A stretch of DNA of 64,000 nucleotides from Domibacillus sp. DTU_2020_1001157_1_SI_ALB_TIR_016 (GCF_032341995.1 NZ_CP135439.1:992001-1056000); one strand, 5' to 3'; counted from the stretch's first letter, positions 37,882 to 47,705 are shown. Notes: generated by a model not told the origin, from the letters alone. Numbers and translations: made by a program.

Positions 37882-38205
37882 AATACCACTCCCTCATCTT
37901 TTTTCCCATGAGACATAACGACAGCAGGAGACATGAAATGATAATATGATAAGCTGATTCAGACATCTCCTTGCACCTGTTTAACAGGCGCTAAACTGTC
38001 TGACAATTACAGTGTACTGTATTTATAGAGATTATGCTAGGGAAAAGAGCTTAATTTACAAGAGATTTACCCTTTTTTAATAATATTATGCCTGCTAACA
38101 AAAAAAATGTACGTATTTTGGTAAAAAAATTGAAAAATAAATCTTTTGTAAAGAAATTGGTTAAAATGCCGGTTCCCATGTAAAATGAAAAAAGGAGGAA
38201 TGCTT
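37882..38205. other. Intergenic region ytzE-pepV with inverted repeats
   Basis: No gene is seen in this AT-rich stretch. It holds an imperfect inverted repeat GCACCTG-TTTAA-CAGGCGC (37973-37991) and a perfect one, TACAGT-GT-ACTGTA (38008-38021), with a further ACTGT half-site just upstream. CTGACA (38000-38005) lies 17 bases before TTATAG, a weak promoter candidate for the plus strand. Confidence 0.4.
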
Positions 38206-39615
38206 ATGCGTACCATTAACTGGCGAAACGAAATAAAAAAACGCGAAGGCGAATTAATTCAGGATTTGCAGTCGTTAATTCAAATTCCAAGTGTGAAAAG
38301 CGATCAAGCAGCAGAAGATGCTCCTTTCGGAAGGGAAGTACGGCAGGCGCTTGATTTTATGCTTGAACTGGGCGAGAAAAGCGGCTTCCGTGTAAAAAAC
38401 ACAGGAAACGTAGCCGGACACCTTGAAATAGGACACGGAGAAGAACTGATTGGTATTTTGTGCCATGTCGACGTTGTGCCTCCAGGTGACGGGTGGTCGT
38501 ATAAACCATTTGAGGGAGAAGTAGAGGACGGCAAAATCTTTGGACGCGGGGCGATTGATGATAAGGGACCCACTATTGCAGCGTACTATGCCATGAAAAC
38601 CGTTCAGGAATTAGGCATTCCGCTTGAAAAGCGGATCCGAATGATTGTGGGGACTGATGAAGAAAGTACATGGCAATGCGTGGAGCATTACTTTAAAACC
38701 GAAGAAATGCCAGGAGTCGGATTTGCGCCTGATGCAGATTTCCCGATTATTTTTGCAGAAAAAGGGATTGCGGATGTTCAGCTGAATCTGACCGTTCCGG
38801 AGCCCGGACAAGCTGATATTCAAATCGAATCGTTTAAGGCGGGCAGCCGGTATAATATGGTTCCGGATTATGCAAAAGCAGCCGTTTGGATTGAAAAGCA
38901 GCATACATTATTTTTACAAAACTATACAGAGTATATAAAAGACAACGACTTAGAAGGCTCTTATTATATTGACGGAGGAATTGTTTTTCTCGAAATGAAT
39001 GGCGTATCTGCTCATGCAGCGGAACCAAAGGATGGACAAAACGCTGCGCTGTTCCTGGCGGATTTTTTAGTCCAGGAAGCGATTGATCCTGCCGCTTCTG
39101 CTTATTTACAGTTTGTTGTAGATTATTTCAAGGATGATACACGGGGACACCGGCTGGGCATTGCCTCAACCGATGCAGAAATGGGAGATGTCACAGTGAA
39201 TGCGGCCTTGTTCTCCTATGAAAAGCAGCAAACAGCGCAAATCGGCTTGAATATTCGATATCCTGTTTCTTTTTCATTTGAAGAAGAAATACATAAGCTT
39301 AAGGAAGCTCTTTCTCCTGTTTCACTACAGGTTTTAGACAACAATCCTCCGCATTATACAGAGCCGGATGATCCATTTGTCCAAACGCTAAAGCGAGTGT
39401 ACGAAGAGGAAACCGGCGAGGAAGCGAAGCTGCTTTCGACCGGCGGAGGTACATATGCGCGGGCTTTAAAAAGAGGCGTTGCGTTTGGAGCTTTGTTTCC
39501 TGGACGGGCTGACGTTGCCCATCAGAAAGATGAATATGCGGTCTTGGATGATCTGTTCAGGGCAGCGGCTATTTACGCACGGGCTATTGTCGAGCTTGCT
39601 GGAAAAAAGAATTAA
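38206..39615 (+). CDS. pepV: Dipeptidase PepV (M20 family)
   Basis: A 469-residue zinc dipeptidase of the M20/Xaa-His dipeptidase group. Zinc ligands appear in GILCHVDVVPPGDGW, FGRGAIDDKGP, GTDEESTW and near the C terminus GALFPGRADVAHQKDEY. It cleaves unsubstituted dipeptides in the cytoplasm. The start at 38206 lies seven bases after AAAGGAGG; ATGs at 38185 and 38200 precede or touch that site. A terminator follows, so it is a single gene. B. subtilis YtjP is the counterpart. Confidence 0.93.
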   Translation: MRTINWRNEIKKREGELIQDLQSLIQIPSVKSDQAAEDAPFGREVRQALDFMLELGEKSGFRVKNTGNVAGHLEIGHGEELIGILCHVDVVPPGDGWSYKPFEGEVEDGKIFGRGAIDDKGPTIAAYYAMKTVQELGIPLEKRIRMIVGTDEESTWQCVEHYFKTEEMPGVGFAPDADFPIIFAEKGIADVQLNLTVPEPGQADIQIESFKAGSRYNMVPDYAKAAVWIEKQHTLFLQNYTEYIKDNDLEGSYYIDGGIVFLEMNGVSAHAAEPKDGQNAALFLADFLVQEAIDPAASAYLQFVVDYFKDDTRGHRLGIASTDAEMGDVTVNAALFSYEKQQTAQIGLNIRYPVSFSFEEEIHKLKEALSPVSLQVLDNNPPHYTEPDDPFVQTLKRVYEEETGEEAKLLSTGGGTYARALKRGVAFGALFPGRADVAHQKDEYAVLDDLFRAAAIYARAIVELAGKKN

Positions 39616-39616
39616 A

Positions 39617-39645
39617 AAGAACCCTGCCATAAAGGCAGGGTTCTT
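39617..39645 (+). terminator. pepV terminator
   Basis: Arms AAGAACCCTGCC / GGCAGGGTTCTT with a 5-base loop, two bases after the stop. T-run is short (TTCTT). Confidence 0.8.
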
Positions 39646-39792
39646 CAGCTTGTAGACAAACAAAATCTTTTGACAAAGTATCTCTTTGTTTCTTTTTTGC
39701 TCAAGAAGTCCGGCCGGCTTCCTCTATCGGCTCTTTTCAAGAAGCGATGTTTCCCCAAAAAAATTTCCTGCCTTTTTTAGGAGAGAGCTTAT

Positions 39793-40725
39793 TTACTCAT
39801 CTTGAAATACATCCGTAGACAAGTACCGTTCGCCCGTATCCGGAGCCAGGCAAATGACCATATCATCTTTTGATAAAGCTTTAGCTGCTTGGATCGCGGC
39901 AAAGCATGCAGCACCGGCAGATGGACCGACCAAAATCCCTTCCTCAGCAGCAAGGCGGCGGGTAATGTCATAGGCGTCCTCATCTGTAATTTTAAAGATC
40001 GAGTCATAAACCTCTGTATTTAAAATAGAAGGGATAAACCCAGGGCTCGTACCGACGAGCTTGTGCCGGCCAGGCTGGCCGCCTGATAAAACAGGGGATC
40101 CAGCCGGTTCTACGACATGAACAGCTAAATCAGGGAATTGCTTTTTTAGTTCTTCCCCTGTACCCGTAATTGTTCCGCCTGTACCTGCAGTTGCCACAAA
40201 AGCAGCAAACCGCTTGCCAATCTGTTCTACAGCTTCGGAAATTTCCGAGGATGTCGTGCCACGGTGGGCATCCGAATTAGCGGGATTGTCAAACTGCATG
40301 GGAATAAAACTGTTTGGAACACGCTCGGCCAGCTCTAGTGCTTTGCGGATGGAGCCAGGCATTTTTTCATCTCCCGGCGTCAAAACGACTTCTGCACCAT
40401 ATGCTTTTAAAAGGTTGATGCGTTCCTTTGTCATCGTGTCCGGCATCACCAAAATGGCTTTGTATCCTCTGGCAGCCGCGTTCATCGCAATACCGATGCC
40501 TGTATTTCCGCTTGTCGGTTCAATGACCACAGCTCCCGGTTTTAACTTTCCTGATTTTTCTGCCTCTATAATCATGTTATAAGCAGCGCGGTCCTTTACA
40601 CTTCCGCTCGGGTTGTAAAATTCTAATTTTACGTACACATCTGCTCCGTGTTCAGGTGACAAACGCTGCAGCTTTACGAGCGGTGTGTCGCCAATCAGTT
40701 TGGCAATATTATCAACCACTTTCAT
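39793..40725 (-). CDS. ytkP: Cysteine synthase-like O-acetylserine sulfhydrylase (YtkP)
   Basis: A 310-residue PLP enzyme of the CysK/CysM type: GDTPLVKL, the PLP lysine in NPSGSVKDRAAYNMI, the substrate loop PTSGNTGIG, the phosphate-binding GTGGTITGTG, and PSAGAA near the end. It should make cysteine from O-acetylserine and sulphide, but it is a paralogue of the main CysK and its preferred substrate is unknown. The start at 40725 is an ATG seven bases after AAAGGGTG; the TTG just before it is less likely. It is a lone gene. Confidence 0.9.
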   Translation of the reverse strand: MKVVDNIAKLIGDTPLVKLQRLSPEHGADVYVKLEFYNPSGSVKDRAAYNMIIEAEKSGKLKPGAVVIEPTSGNTGIGIAMNAAARGYKAILVMPDTMTKERINLLKAYGAEVVLTPGDEKMPGSIRKALELAERVPNSFIPMQFDNPANSDAHRGTTSSEISEAVEQIGKRFAAFVATAGTGGTITGTGEELKKQFPDLAVHVVEPAGSPVLSGGQPGRHKLVGTSPGFIPSILNTEVYDSIFKITDEDAYDITRRLAAEEGILVGPSAGAACFAAIQAAKALSKDDMVICLAPDTGERYLSTDVFQDE

Positions 40726-40868
40726 CAAACGTCACCCTTTCTTTATTCAATTAAAGCATATTACTCGAACAATTCCAATCGAAATACAGTGGATGAGAAA
40801 AGACGACTTTTCTTGCGGGTTTTTGGTAAACTAAAAACAACAATTGGCCGAAAAAAGGAGTGTAGAGT

Positions 40869-41435
40869 ATGCAGCCACATTATTTTTTTGCACTTGTTCT
40901 TCCCGATGACGTGAAAAAAAAGATTGCGGATGAAATGAAAGGAAGAAATGAGCTTTTTAAAAGGCTGGTCCATAAGGAGGATTACCATTTAACATTGGCA
41001 TTCGTGGGCGCAGCTGATCTTTCGGATCTGGAAAAAGCCTGTGTGTTTATGGAGGAAAACATAAAACATATACCTGTTTTCGAACTTAAACTGACGTCAT
41101 TTGGTACGTTTGGCCAAAAAACGTCTCCGCGTATTTTCTGGATTGGAACGAATGAGCCTTCTTCTCTTTTCGATGTGCAAAAAGGGGTGGCAGCTGCGTG
41201 CCGGAAAGCAGGAATTTCCATAGATGAAAAACCGTTTCGTCCTCATATTACCACTGCGCGGAAATGGGCGGGTTCCGAGCCGTATGTGCCAGATGTACTT
41301 CCGGAATGGCCGTCTTTTCCTGCAGCTGAAATTGCTTTGTATGAAACGAAAAGGGCAGCGGGTCCAAAGTACGTGAAAAGATGGTCCTGCCTATTAAGCG
41401 GGTCAGGAGAGGAACAAGAGCCATGGCGCAATTAA
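40869..41435 (+). CDS. thpR: RNA 2',3'-cyclic phosphodiesterase (ThpR/LigT family, YtlP)
   Basis: A 188-residue 2H phosphoesterase with the two HxTx motifs, HLTL near residue 40 and HITT near residue 124, in a duplicated fold. Family members open 2',3'-cyclic phosphates on RNA ends and were first found as 2'-5' RNA ligases. The start follows AAAAAAGGAG. It overlaps the next gene by 13 bases. Confidence 0.9.
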   Translation: MQPHYFFALVLPDDVKKKIADEMKGRNELFKRLVHKEDYHLTLAFVGAADLSDLEKACVFMEENIKHIPVFELKLTSFGTFGQKTSPRIFWIGTNEPSSLFDVQKGVAAACRKAGISIDEKPFRPHITTARKWAGSEPYVPDVLPEWPSFPAAEIALYETKRAAGPKYVKRWSCLLSGSGEEQEPWRN

Positions 41436-42376
41436 TTAAGCTTCAAAATTATATCTCAAGATATGAACAAGACCCTTTCCATTACCCAGCCCGGTATGTT
41501 CGGCTGAAAAAAGGAGAGTGGGAAAAGTTTCATAACCAGTGGGAATACCAGCGGAGCACGGGAATAATACATACAGAACCCGGCAAAGAGGAAAATTGGC
41601 TGCTAGAAGAACCAAAGGAAAAGCATTCTTTGCTCCGGGGGTTGTTTTCTAAAAAAGAAAAACGGGTAGAAACAGAGCCCGGGCCTTTGCAGGAAGATGA
41701 AGCTTTGTTTTCAATGAATGAATCAGAATTCATATACTTGCAAACAGAAGAGGATGTAAAAAAAGCATTCGTTGATAAAATGTTTGCTTTTCAAGTGAAA
41801 TGGGCAAGTTCAACACTGCTGCATCAGTCACCGCTCGATCACAAATATTATGTGGATGAGCAGCTGAAATTTTTAGCGACGCGTCTGCCAGATACGTTCC
41901 TCATTTTGTATAAGCCGGTTTTCCGCTTTCAAAAAGCCGTTGTCGAGCTGGACATTGTACTGATCACACCGCTGCAAGTCTGGTGCCTTACATTTTTGGA
42001 AGAGCAGGACGAAGCGGTTTTTACCGGTTCTTCTGACCGGTTTTGGATGAAGCGTTTTCGAGAAACGGAATCTAAAGTGTTAAGTCCTGCCGTTTCATTG
42101 GCAAGAACAGAAACAATCGCCAAAAAACTGCTCCGGCATCATGAAGTGGATATTCCCGTTCGAAAAGCGATTTTATCTCGAAACGGCTACATTGATGACC
42201 CGTCCGCACCAGCAGACATATATTACATTGATAAGCGTGAATTTCCCCGCTGGTTTCAAGAAATGAGACAGTTTTCTTCACCACTGAAAACGATTCAGCT
42301 GAAAGCAGCAAAAGTTTTGCTTGCACATGCAGATTCGATCAGCCTGCGCCGCCCAGAATGGGAGGAGGAGATATAA
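41423..42376 (+). CDS. ytlQ: YtlQ-like protein of unknown function (NERD-type region)
   Basis: A 317-residue soluble protein starting MAQLIKLQNYISRYEQDPFH. It corresponds by position, between the phosphodiesterase and pullulanase genes, to B. subtilis YtlQ. The middle (VVELDIVLITPLQVWCLTF) resembles a NERD-like nuclease-related strand pattern, but I see no convincing catalytic set, so this is only a suggestion. The start at 41423 follows AGGAGAGG; the reading frame is open further upstream inside ytlP without a better start. Confidence 0.8.
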   Translation: MAQLIKLQNYISRYEQDPFHYPARYVRLKKGEWEKFHNQWEYQRSTGIIHTEPGKEENWLLEEPKEKHSLLRGLFSKKEKRVETEPGPLQEDEALFSMNESEFIYLQTEEDVKKAFVDKMFAFQVKWASSTLLHQSPLDHKYYVDEQLKFLATRLPDTFLILYKPVFRFQKAVVELDIVLITPLQVWCLTFLEEQDEAVFTGSSDRFWMKRFRETESKVLSPAVSLARTETIAKKLLRHHEVDIPVRKAILSRNGYIDDPSAPADIYYIDKREFPRWFQEMRQFSSPLKTIQLKAAKVLLAHADSISLRRPEWEEEI

Positions 42377-44512
42377 ATGATTTCAACCCGTCCGTTTAAT
42401 GCATATTTAGATACACTGACTGAAGTCGCTGTTTTGCTTCCAAAGCATTATTATTCAGGGAAGTCTTCTGCTTTTTATATTGAGAGCGGGGGCAACGTAA
42501 CGAAAATGGAGCTTGTGGGCGTGCAGGAATTGAATGCAGAAATAAAATACACGTGCCGCTTAAAAGAAATGCCGGAATTTGGCCGGGAGCATGTTATTTT
42601 AGATGAACGCCTTATGCGTACCGATTTGCAAATGGGCGGTGTAATCCGGACAAAAGAATTCGACCGGCTCTTTTACTACGAAGGTGAGCTGGGAAGCATG
42701 TACACACCGGAGAAAACTTCTTTTCGAGTGTGGGCACCAACGGCAACTGAAGCTTTTGTAAAGTTTAAAGAAACAGAAGAAGCTCCGCTTCGCTATATGC
42801 CGATGAGAAGAGGACCATCCGGTACATTTGAAGCAGAAATAAACGGAAATGCAGAAGGTTTTTTTTACCATTACCAAGTGCGGGTCAATAATATCTGGCA
42901 TGAAGCGGTCGATCCTTATGCAAAAATGGTTTCTGTTCACAGCGAGTGGGCACGTGTTGTCGATGATGAAAAAATGAAGGTGGAAAAGCACCAGCTCCCT
43001 CCTTTTTCTTCTCCGCTCGATGCGATTATTTACGAAGCTTCCATTCGTGATGTTTCGAGCCAGCGGGAAAGCGGCATTAAGCACCAGGGCTTGTATCTTG
43101 GACTCACAGAGGAAGGGACACAAAGTCCTGACGGGCAGCCGACTGGACTGGACTACATCACATCGCTCGGTGTCACCCACGTACAGCTGATGCCCTTTTT
43201 CGATTTTTTTGGTGTATCTGACACAGATTTTTCCGCCAACTACAACTGGGGCTACAATCCTCTTTATTTTAACGTGCCGGAAGGAAGCTTCAGCTCCAAT
43301 CCAGCCGACTTGTATGCACGCTCAGTAGAACTGAAGCAAATGATCGAAGCGTTTCATAAAAAAGGGCTCCGAGTCATCATGGATGTGGTGTATAACCATG
43401 TATTCGTCCGGGAGACTTCCTCGTTTGAAAAGCTCGTTCCGGGCTACTTTTTCCGCCAGGGAATCGACGGAATGCCTTCAAACGGATCAGGATGCGGAAA
43501 CGACTTTGCCTCAGAGCGGAAAATGGGCCGCAAGTTTATTTTAGATTCTCTTCAGTACTGGATGGAAGCCTACAATCTCGATGGATTTCGTTTCGACCTG
43601 ATGGGACTGATTGATGTGGAAACGATGAAGCAGGCAGCCAGCCGTCTTCGCCGTCATAATCTAGGTCTTATTCTGCTGGGAGAAGGGTGGGACTTAAACA
43701 CCGCGCTGCCCGCTGAGGAAAAAGCAACGATTCGCAATGAACATGCACTGCCGGAGGTTGCTTTTTTCAATGACCGGTTCCGTGACTCCATTAAGGGAAG
43801 TACCTTTCAGCTGTTTGAAACCGGTTTTGCGTTTGGAAACAGCAAGATGCTCGACAATGCCTTTGCCGCACTGACAGCCAATGTCGGGTGCAGCGGTGTA
43901 GACCGGTTGTTTCACTCGCCGGCCCAGTCTGTCAACTATGTAGAATGTCATGATAACTATACACTATGGGATAAGCTTGAAGCATGCTTTCCAGGAGATA
44001 CAGAAACGAATAAGAAAAGGCATCTTTTGGCCACTGCTATTGTACTTTTCTCCCAGGGAATTCCGTTTCTGCATGCCGGCCAGGAATTTTGCCGGACAAA
44101 GCATGGAGTTGAAAACAGCTACACAAGCTCAGATATTATTAATCAAATGGATTGGCGCCGCCGTGGTGAATTTGTAGACCATGTGCAATATGTGAAAGGG
44201 CTGATAGAAGTCCGAAAATCAACGGGGGCGTTTCGTCTTAGAAAAGAAGAAGCCATTTGCTATCATATGGTTAAATGGCCAGCCAATGCGGATACACTAA
44301 CTGTCTGGCTGAAGGATGTCGGTTCGTACGGCAAGTGGAAAGACTTGGTTTTAAGTTTTAATACGGGTAAAATGGCTTCGACTTTTGCACTGCCGGAAGG
44401 AGAAGAATGGCACCAGATCGTTTCAGGTACTGAAGCTGGAACAAAGCCGCTTCAAACGGTGAAGCAGGACGCTTCAGTAGAGCCATTCAGCTGTGCCGTT
44501 TTCGCCAGATAG
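42377..44512 (+). CDS. amyX: Type I pullulanase
   Basis: A 711-residue GH13 debranching enzyme that cuts alpha-1,6 links in pullulan and branched glucans. An N-terminal carbohydrate-binding/CBM48-like part (TSFRVWAPTATEAFVKF) precedes the barrel. The type I signature is YNWGYNP near residue 290; catalytic Asp and Glu are in DGFRFDLMGL and LGEGWDL, and the transition-state Asp region is VNYVECHDNYTLWDKL. No signal peptide, so it acts inside the cell, where it could trim glycogen made by the glg operon 37 kb away. It starts one base after ytlQ with GGGAGGAGGAG upstream. Confidence 0.94.
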   Translation: MISTRPFNAYLDTLTEVAVLLPKHYYSGKSSAFYIESGGNVTKMELVGVQELNAEIKYTCRLKEMPEFGREHVILDERLMRTDLQMGGVIRTKEFDRLFYYEGELGSMYTPEKTSFRVWAPTATEAFVKFKETEEAPLRYMPMRRGPSGTFEAEINGNAEGFFYHYQVRVNNIWHEAVDPYAKMVSVHSEWARVVDDEKMKVEKHQLPPFSSPLDAIIYEASIRDVSSQRESGIKHQGLYLGLTEEGTQSPDGQPTGLDYITSLGVTHVQLMPFFDFFGVSDTDFSANYNWGYNPLYFNVPEGSFSSNPADLYARSVELKQMIEAFHKKGLRVIMDVVYNHVFVRETSSFEKLVPGYFFRQGIDGMPSNGSGCGNDFASERKMGRKFILDSLQYWMEAYNLDGFRFDLMGLIDVETMKQAASRLRRHNLGLILLGEGWDLNTALPAEEKATIRNEHALPEVAFFNDRFRDSIKGSTFQLFETGFAFGNSKMLDNAFAALTANVGCSGVDRLFHSPAQSVNYVECHDNYTLWDKLEACFPGDTETNKKRHLLATAIVLFSQGIPFLHAGQEFCRTKHGVENSYTSSDIINQMDWRRRGEFVDHVQYVKGLIEVRKSTGAFRLRKEEAICYHMVKWPANADTLTVWLKDVGSYGKWKDLVLSFNTGKMASTFALPEGEEWHQIVSGTEAGTKPLQTVKQDASVEPFSCAVFAR

Positions 44513-44550
44513 AATGTTTCATAAAGGAACTGGTCGAAAGCGCCGATTCA

Positions 44551-44559
44551 TGATACAAT
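44551..44559 (+). promoter_or_regulatory. Extended -10 promoter upstream of ytmP
   Basis: TGATACAAT (TGnTACAAT) forms an extended -10. A clear -35 is missing. RNA from here would pass through the terminator hairpin at 44592 before reaching ytmP. Confidence 0.4.
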
Positions 44560-44591
44560 ATGTCAGACGATAAACGAACGATACAAGTAAT

Positions 44592-44637
44592 AAAAAAGAC
44601 AGCGATTGTTTCTCGAAGCGGCTGCTGTCTTTTTTTT
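44592..44637 (+). terminator. Terminator after amyX, directly abutting ytmP
   Basis: Twelve-base arms AAAAAAGACAGC / GCTGTCTTTTTT with a 20-base loop and a run of eight T residues. The ATG at 44638 follows the last T. Confidence 0.82.
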
Positions 44638-44655
44638 ATGAAAAAGGTGAGGTTT

Positions 44656-45483
44656 TTGGAACACTTTTTGGGAAGAGATTGGGAAATCATGCCTGCCGGA
44701 GGCGTAACAGGAAAAGCTTTTTTTGCGCGCCATGCTGGACAGGAGCTGTTTTTAAAGCGAAATTCTTCGCCTTTTCTTGCTATGCTTTCAGCTGAGGGAA
44801 TTGTCCCAAAACTTGTTTGGACAAAGCGGCTCGAAAACGGCGATGTGATTTCCGCGCAGCATTGGATGAATGGCAGGGAACTTGGGCCGGAAGAAATGGA
44901 GTCAGATCGTGTTGCCCGGCTGATGGGGAAAATTCATTCATCCAAACCGCTTTTAAACATGCTCAAACGGCTTGGAAAACAGCCTGTACTGCCGGCAGCT
45001 ACTTTATCTGATATCCGTTCCCAAGTTCATTCGATGTCTGCCCATCCGGTTGTCTCGGATGCGCTCTGTTTTTTAGAAGAGGGTCTGCCAAATGTGCCGG
45101 ATTATCAATTTGTGGTATGTCACACAGATGTAAACCACCATAATTGGCTCCTTTCTGACGAGGACGAGTTATTCTTAATTGATTGGGATGGTGCCATGAT
45201 TGCCGATCCGGCGATGGATATTGGTACATTGCTGTTTGGATATGTGAAACGGGAAAACTGGGGCGAGTGGCTCAATCAGTACGGCTTGGCATTAACACCA
45301 GAGTTCTTTCACCGCATGAAATGGTATGCGGCAGCACAGCTGCTTTCATCTATTGAGTGGAACCGTGAAAAAACCCGCTTCCACGATATGAACCGCGGTT
45401 TAGCTTCTCTGCATCAGCTGTTGGAAGCAGAGCATAATTTATTTGGAAATGGAGAGAACAGGCAAGATGCGTTTACGAAATAA
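44656..45483 (+). CDS. ytmP: Aminoglycoside/choline-kinase-like phosphotransferase (YtmP)
   Basis: A protein of about 275 residues with the APH/choline kinase fold: [19 protein letters not shown] in the N lobe, then [14 protein letters not shown] with the catalytic Asp and [15 protein letters not shown] with the metal Asp. The substrate is not known; thiamine and other small molecules are family options. The start is uncertain: TTG at 44656 has AAGGTGAGG close upstream, ATG at 44638 lies on the terminator T-run without a site, and GTG at 44647 aligns best with the B. subtilis N terminus as I recall it. The end overlaps trmB by 17 bases. Confidence 0.85.
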   Translation: MEHFLGRDWEIMPAGGVTGKAFFARHAGQELFLKRNSSPFLAMLSAEGIVPKLVWTKRLENGDVISAQHWMNGRELGPEEMESDRVARLMGKIHSSKPLLNMLKRLGKQPVLPAATLSDIRSQVHSMSAHPVVSDALCFLEEGLPNVPDYQFVVCHTDVNHHNWLLSDEDELFLIDWDGAMIADPAMDIGTLLFGYVKRENWGEWLNQYGLALTPEFFHRMKWYAAAQLLSSIEWNREKTRFHDMNRGLASLHQLLEAEHNLFGNGENRQDAFTK

Positions 45484-46114
45484 ACCATGGGCGCACGAGA
45501 AAATCAGCGCTCATCCACAATATATTGTTCCAAACCCTGAGGAAGCAAAAGGGCACTGGTATGAAATTTTTGGCAACAACAATCCGATCCATATTGAAGT
45601 AGGAACAGGAAAAGGCCAATTTGTAACAGGAATGGCAAAACAAAACCCTGATATCAACTATATCGGGATTGAAATGTATGAAAGCGTCATTGTGACGGCG
45701 CTTGACCGGCTTATTGAAGCAGACCTTCCTAACTTGAAACTGCTTAATGTAGATGGGGCAGAGCTGCTCAATTATTTTGAAAAAGGGGAAGTAGGCCGCG
45801 TTTATTTAAACTTTTCTGATCCATGGCCTAAAAGCCGCCATGCCAAACGCCGTTTAACCTATAAGACATTTTTAAGCTTGTATGAATCCCTTATGCCTGA
45901 GGGCGGGGAAGTGCATTTTAAAACTGACAACCAAGGGCTGTTTGAATTCTCGTTAAAAAGCTTTTCCGAATATGGTATGCTGTTAACGTTTGTCAGCCTT
46001 GATCTGCACAACAGCTCCTTTGAAGGAAATGTGATGACTGAATATGAAGAAAAATTCTCGGCAAAAGGCCAGCGAATTTACCGTTCGGAGGCCCGATTCC
46101 AGCCGCGTGCATAA
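45467..46114 (+). CDS. trmB: tRNA (guanine-N7-)-methyltransferase
   Basis: TrmB methylates G46 in the tRNA variable loop using SAM. The 215-residue protein has the SAM motif [22 protein letters not shown] and the TrmB-specific [17 protein letters not shown] with the catalytic Asp, plus [16 protein letters not shown] at the end. The start at 45467 lies inside the end of ytmP, ten bases after GGAGAG, so translation is probably coupled. The small ytzH gene found between these two in B. subtilis is absent. Confidence 0.94.
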   Translation: MRLRNKPWAHEKISAHPQYIVPNPEEAKGHWYEIFGNNNPIHIEVGTGKGQFVTGMAKQNPDINYIGIEMYESVIVTALDRLIEADLPNLKLLNVDGAELLNYFEKGEVGRVYLNFSDPWPKSRHAKRRLTYKTFLSLYESLMPEGGEVHFKTDNQGLFEFSLKSFSEYGMLLTFVSLDLHNSSFEGNVMTEYEEKFSAKGQRIYRSEARFQPRA

Positions 46115-46150
46115 AAAATCCCAAACGGGTCGAACCCGTTTGGGATTTTT
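46113..46150. terminator. Bidirectional terminator trmB / ytzB
   Basis: Long arms AAAATCCCAAACGGGT / ACCCGTTTGGGATTTT with a 3-4 base loop and T-runs on both strands. Confidence 0.9.
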
Positions 46151-46153
46151 GTT

Positions 46154-46474
46154 TTATACAGGCTGCACGTTTAACAGTGTGCCCGTTTTTGCATCTGCTG
46201 AAAATTCAAATTGTGTATTTCCGGAATCGCCAGGGCGGGAAATACCGCCTTTATAAACGATTACAGGAAATCCATTGTTGTCAATTTGCTCCGGCTTCAT
46301 TTGAATCCAGGAACCATCGACCGGTCCATTCTGTTTAAAGGTCTCTTTTACTTTTTTTAATACTTTCTCAGGTGGAATATTCATTGATTTGGACGTTTGT
46401 TTTTGAATCAAAATGGCGGCGGCTGCTCCAGCGGCTGCGCCGATCAAAAAAGCGGTTCGATCCCATTTTACCAT
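46154..46474 (-). CDS. ytzB: PepSY-domain small membrane-anchored protein (YtzB)
   Basis: A 106-residue protein with an N-terminal signal-anchor helix (TAFLIGAAAGAAAAILI) and a short PepSY-like outer domain (QFEFSADAKTGTLLNVQPV). It corresponds to YtzB of B. subtilis. Function is unknown; PepSY domains often act near peptidases or as inhibitors. The start follows GGGGG by seven bases. It is convergent with trmB and divergent from the M42 peptidase. Confidence 0.86.
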   Translation of the reverse strand: MVKWDRTAFLIGAAAGAAAAILIQKQTSKSMNIPPEKVLKKVKETFKQNGPVDGSWIQMKPEQIDNNGFPVIVYKGGISRPGDSGNTQFEFSADAKTGTLLNVQPV

Positions 46475-46616
46475 ATTGAAACCCCCTGTTTATCTAGTTG
46501 ATTGCTTCTTTAGTATACAAGAAGACGAAAGGACTGAAAACTAAAATGCGCTTCAGTCCACCTTGAGCGTTATTTTCGGTATAATGAACAAAAGAAAAGC
46601 GGGAGGAATGGAGCAA

Positions 46617-47687
46617 ATGAATCAGGAAACCAAAAGTATGTTTAAAACGCTGACAGAACTGCCGGGTGCACCGGGAAACGAACATGCCGTGCGCGCTTTT
46701 TTGAAAAAGGAAATGGAGCCTTATGCTGATTCTATTATTCAAGATCACCTTGGCAGCATATTTGGTGTGAAAAATGGGGATGAAAATGGGCCGCGTGTGA
46801 TGGTAGCAGGCCATATGGATGAAGTCGCTTTTATGGTAACCGCGATTACTGATAATGGAATGATTCGCTTTCAACCGCTTGGCGGCTGGTGGAATCAAAC
46901 CATGCTGGCCCAAAGAGTCCGTATCTATACAAGGAATGGTCCGATAGAAGGAGTGATTTCTTCCACGCCGCCGCACCTGTTAACGGAAGATCAACGTAGT
47001 AAACCGATGCAGATTAAGCACATGCAGATCGATGTAGGAGCAGACGACAGAGCAGACGCGGAAGCGATTGGCATTAAGCCGGGTCAATCTATTTTGCCTG
47101 TCTCCCCATTCACACCAATGGCAAACCCGAAAAAAATCATGGCGAAAGCCTGGGATAATCGATATGGATGCGGATTGGCGCTTGAGCTGCTCAAAGAGCT
47201 TCATGGAAAAACAGTCCCGAACATGCTGTATTCAGGCGCAACCGTTCAAGAAGAAGTAGGTCTTCGCGGGGCACAAACCGCTGCCCATTTAATCAACCCG
47301 GATATCTTTTTTGCGCTGGATGCAAGCCCGGCCAACGACGCAACAGGGGATAAAAAGGAGTTCGGACAGCTTGGCAAGGGAGTTCTTCTGCGTATCTTTG
47401 ACCGCTCTATGGTGACGCATGGCGGTATGCGTGAGTTTGTACTTGATACGGCAGAATCAAACAGCATCCCTTATCAATATTTCGTATCGCCCGGTGGTAC
47501 AGATGCGGGCCGTGTTCATACGACAGGAAGCGGCGTGCCAAGTGCCGTGATCGGTATTTGTTCCCGGTACATTCATACACATTCATCTATTATTCATACG
47601 GACGATTATGATGCGGCCAAAGAACTGCTCGTTCGATTGATCACCAGTATGGATAAAGCGACGGTTGATACGATCAAGCAATACTAA
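46617..47687 (+). CDS. ytoP: M42-family glutamyl/leucyl aminopeptidase (YtoP)
   Basis: A 356-residue co-catalytic metal aminopeptidase with metal ligands in [35 protein letters not shown] and the late His in [13 protein letters not shown]42 enzymes form large tetrahedral shells and degrade short peptides. The start at 46617 is ten bases after GGGAGG; the ATG at 46608 is too close. TATAAT is present at 46580-46585. ytpQ follows 18 bases later. Confidence 0.92.
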   Translation: MNQETKSMFKTLTELPGAPGNEHAVRAFLKKEMEPYADSIIQDHLGSIFGVKNGDENGPRVMVAGHMDEVAFMVTAITDNGMIRFQPLGGWWNQTMLAQRVRIYTRNGPIEGVISSTPPHLLTEDQRSKPMQIKHMQIDVGADDRADAEAIGIKPGQSILPVSPFTPMANPKKIMAKAWDNRYGCGLALELLKELHGKTVPNMLYSGATVQEEVGLRGAQTAAHLINPDIFFALDASPANDATGDKKEFGQLGKGVLLRIFDRSMVTHGGMREFVLDTAESNSIPYQYFVSPGGTDAGRVHTTGSGVPSAVIGICSRYIHTHSSIIHTDDYDAAKELLVRLITSMDKATVDTIKQY

Positions 47688-47705
47688 AGATGGGGGGAGA
47701 CTGAT

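Noticed and set aside
42599..43180. 193-codon open frame antisense to amyX
   Set aside because: It is the mirror of a strongly coding pullulanase region; composition is Cys/Arg/His-rich and without a start site, typical of an antisense shadow.
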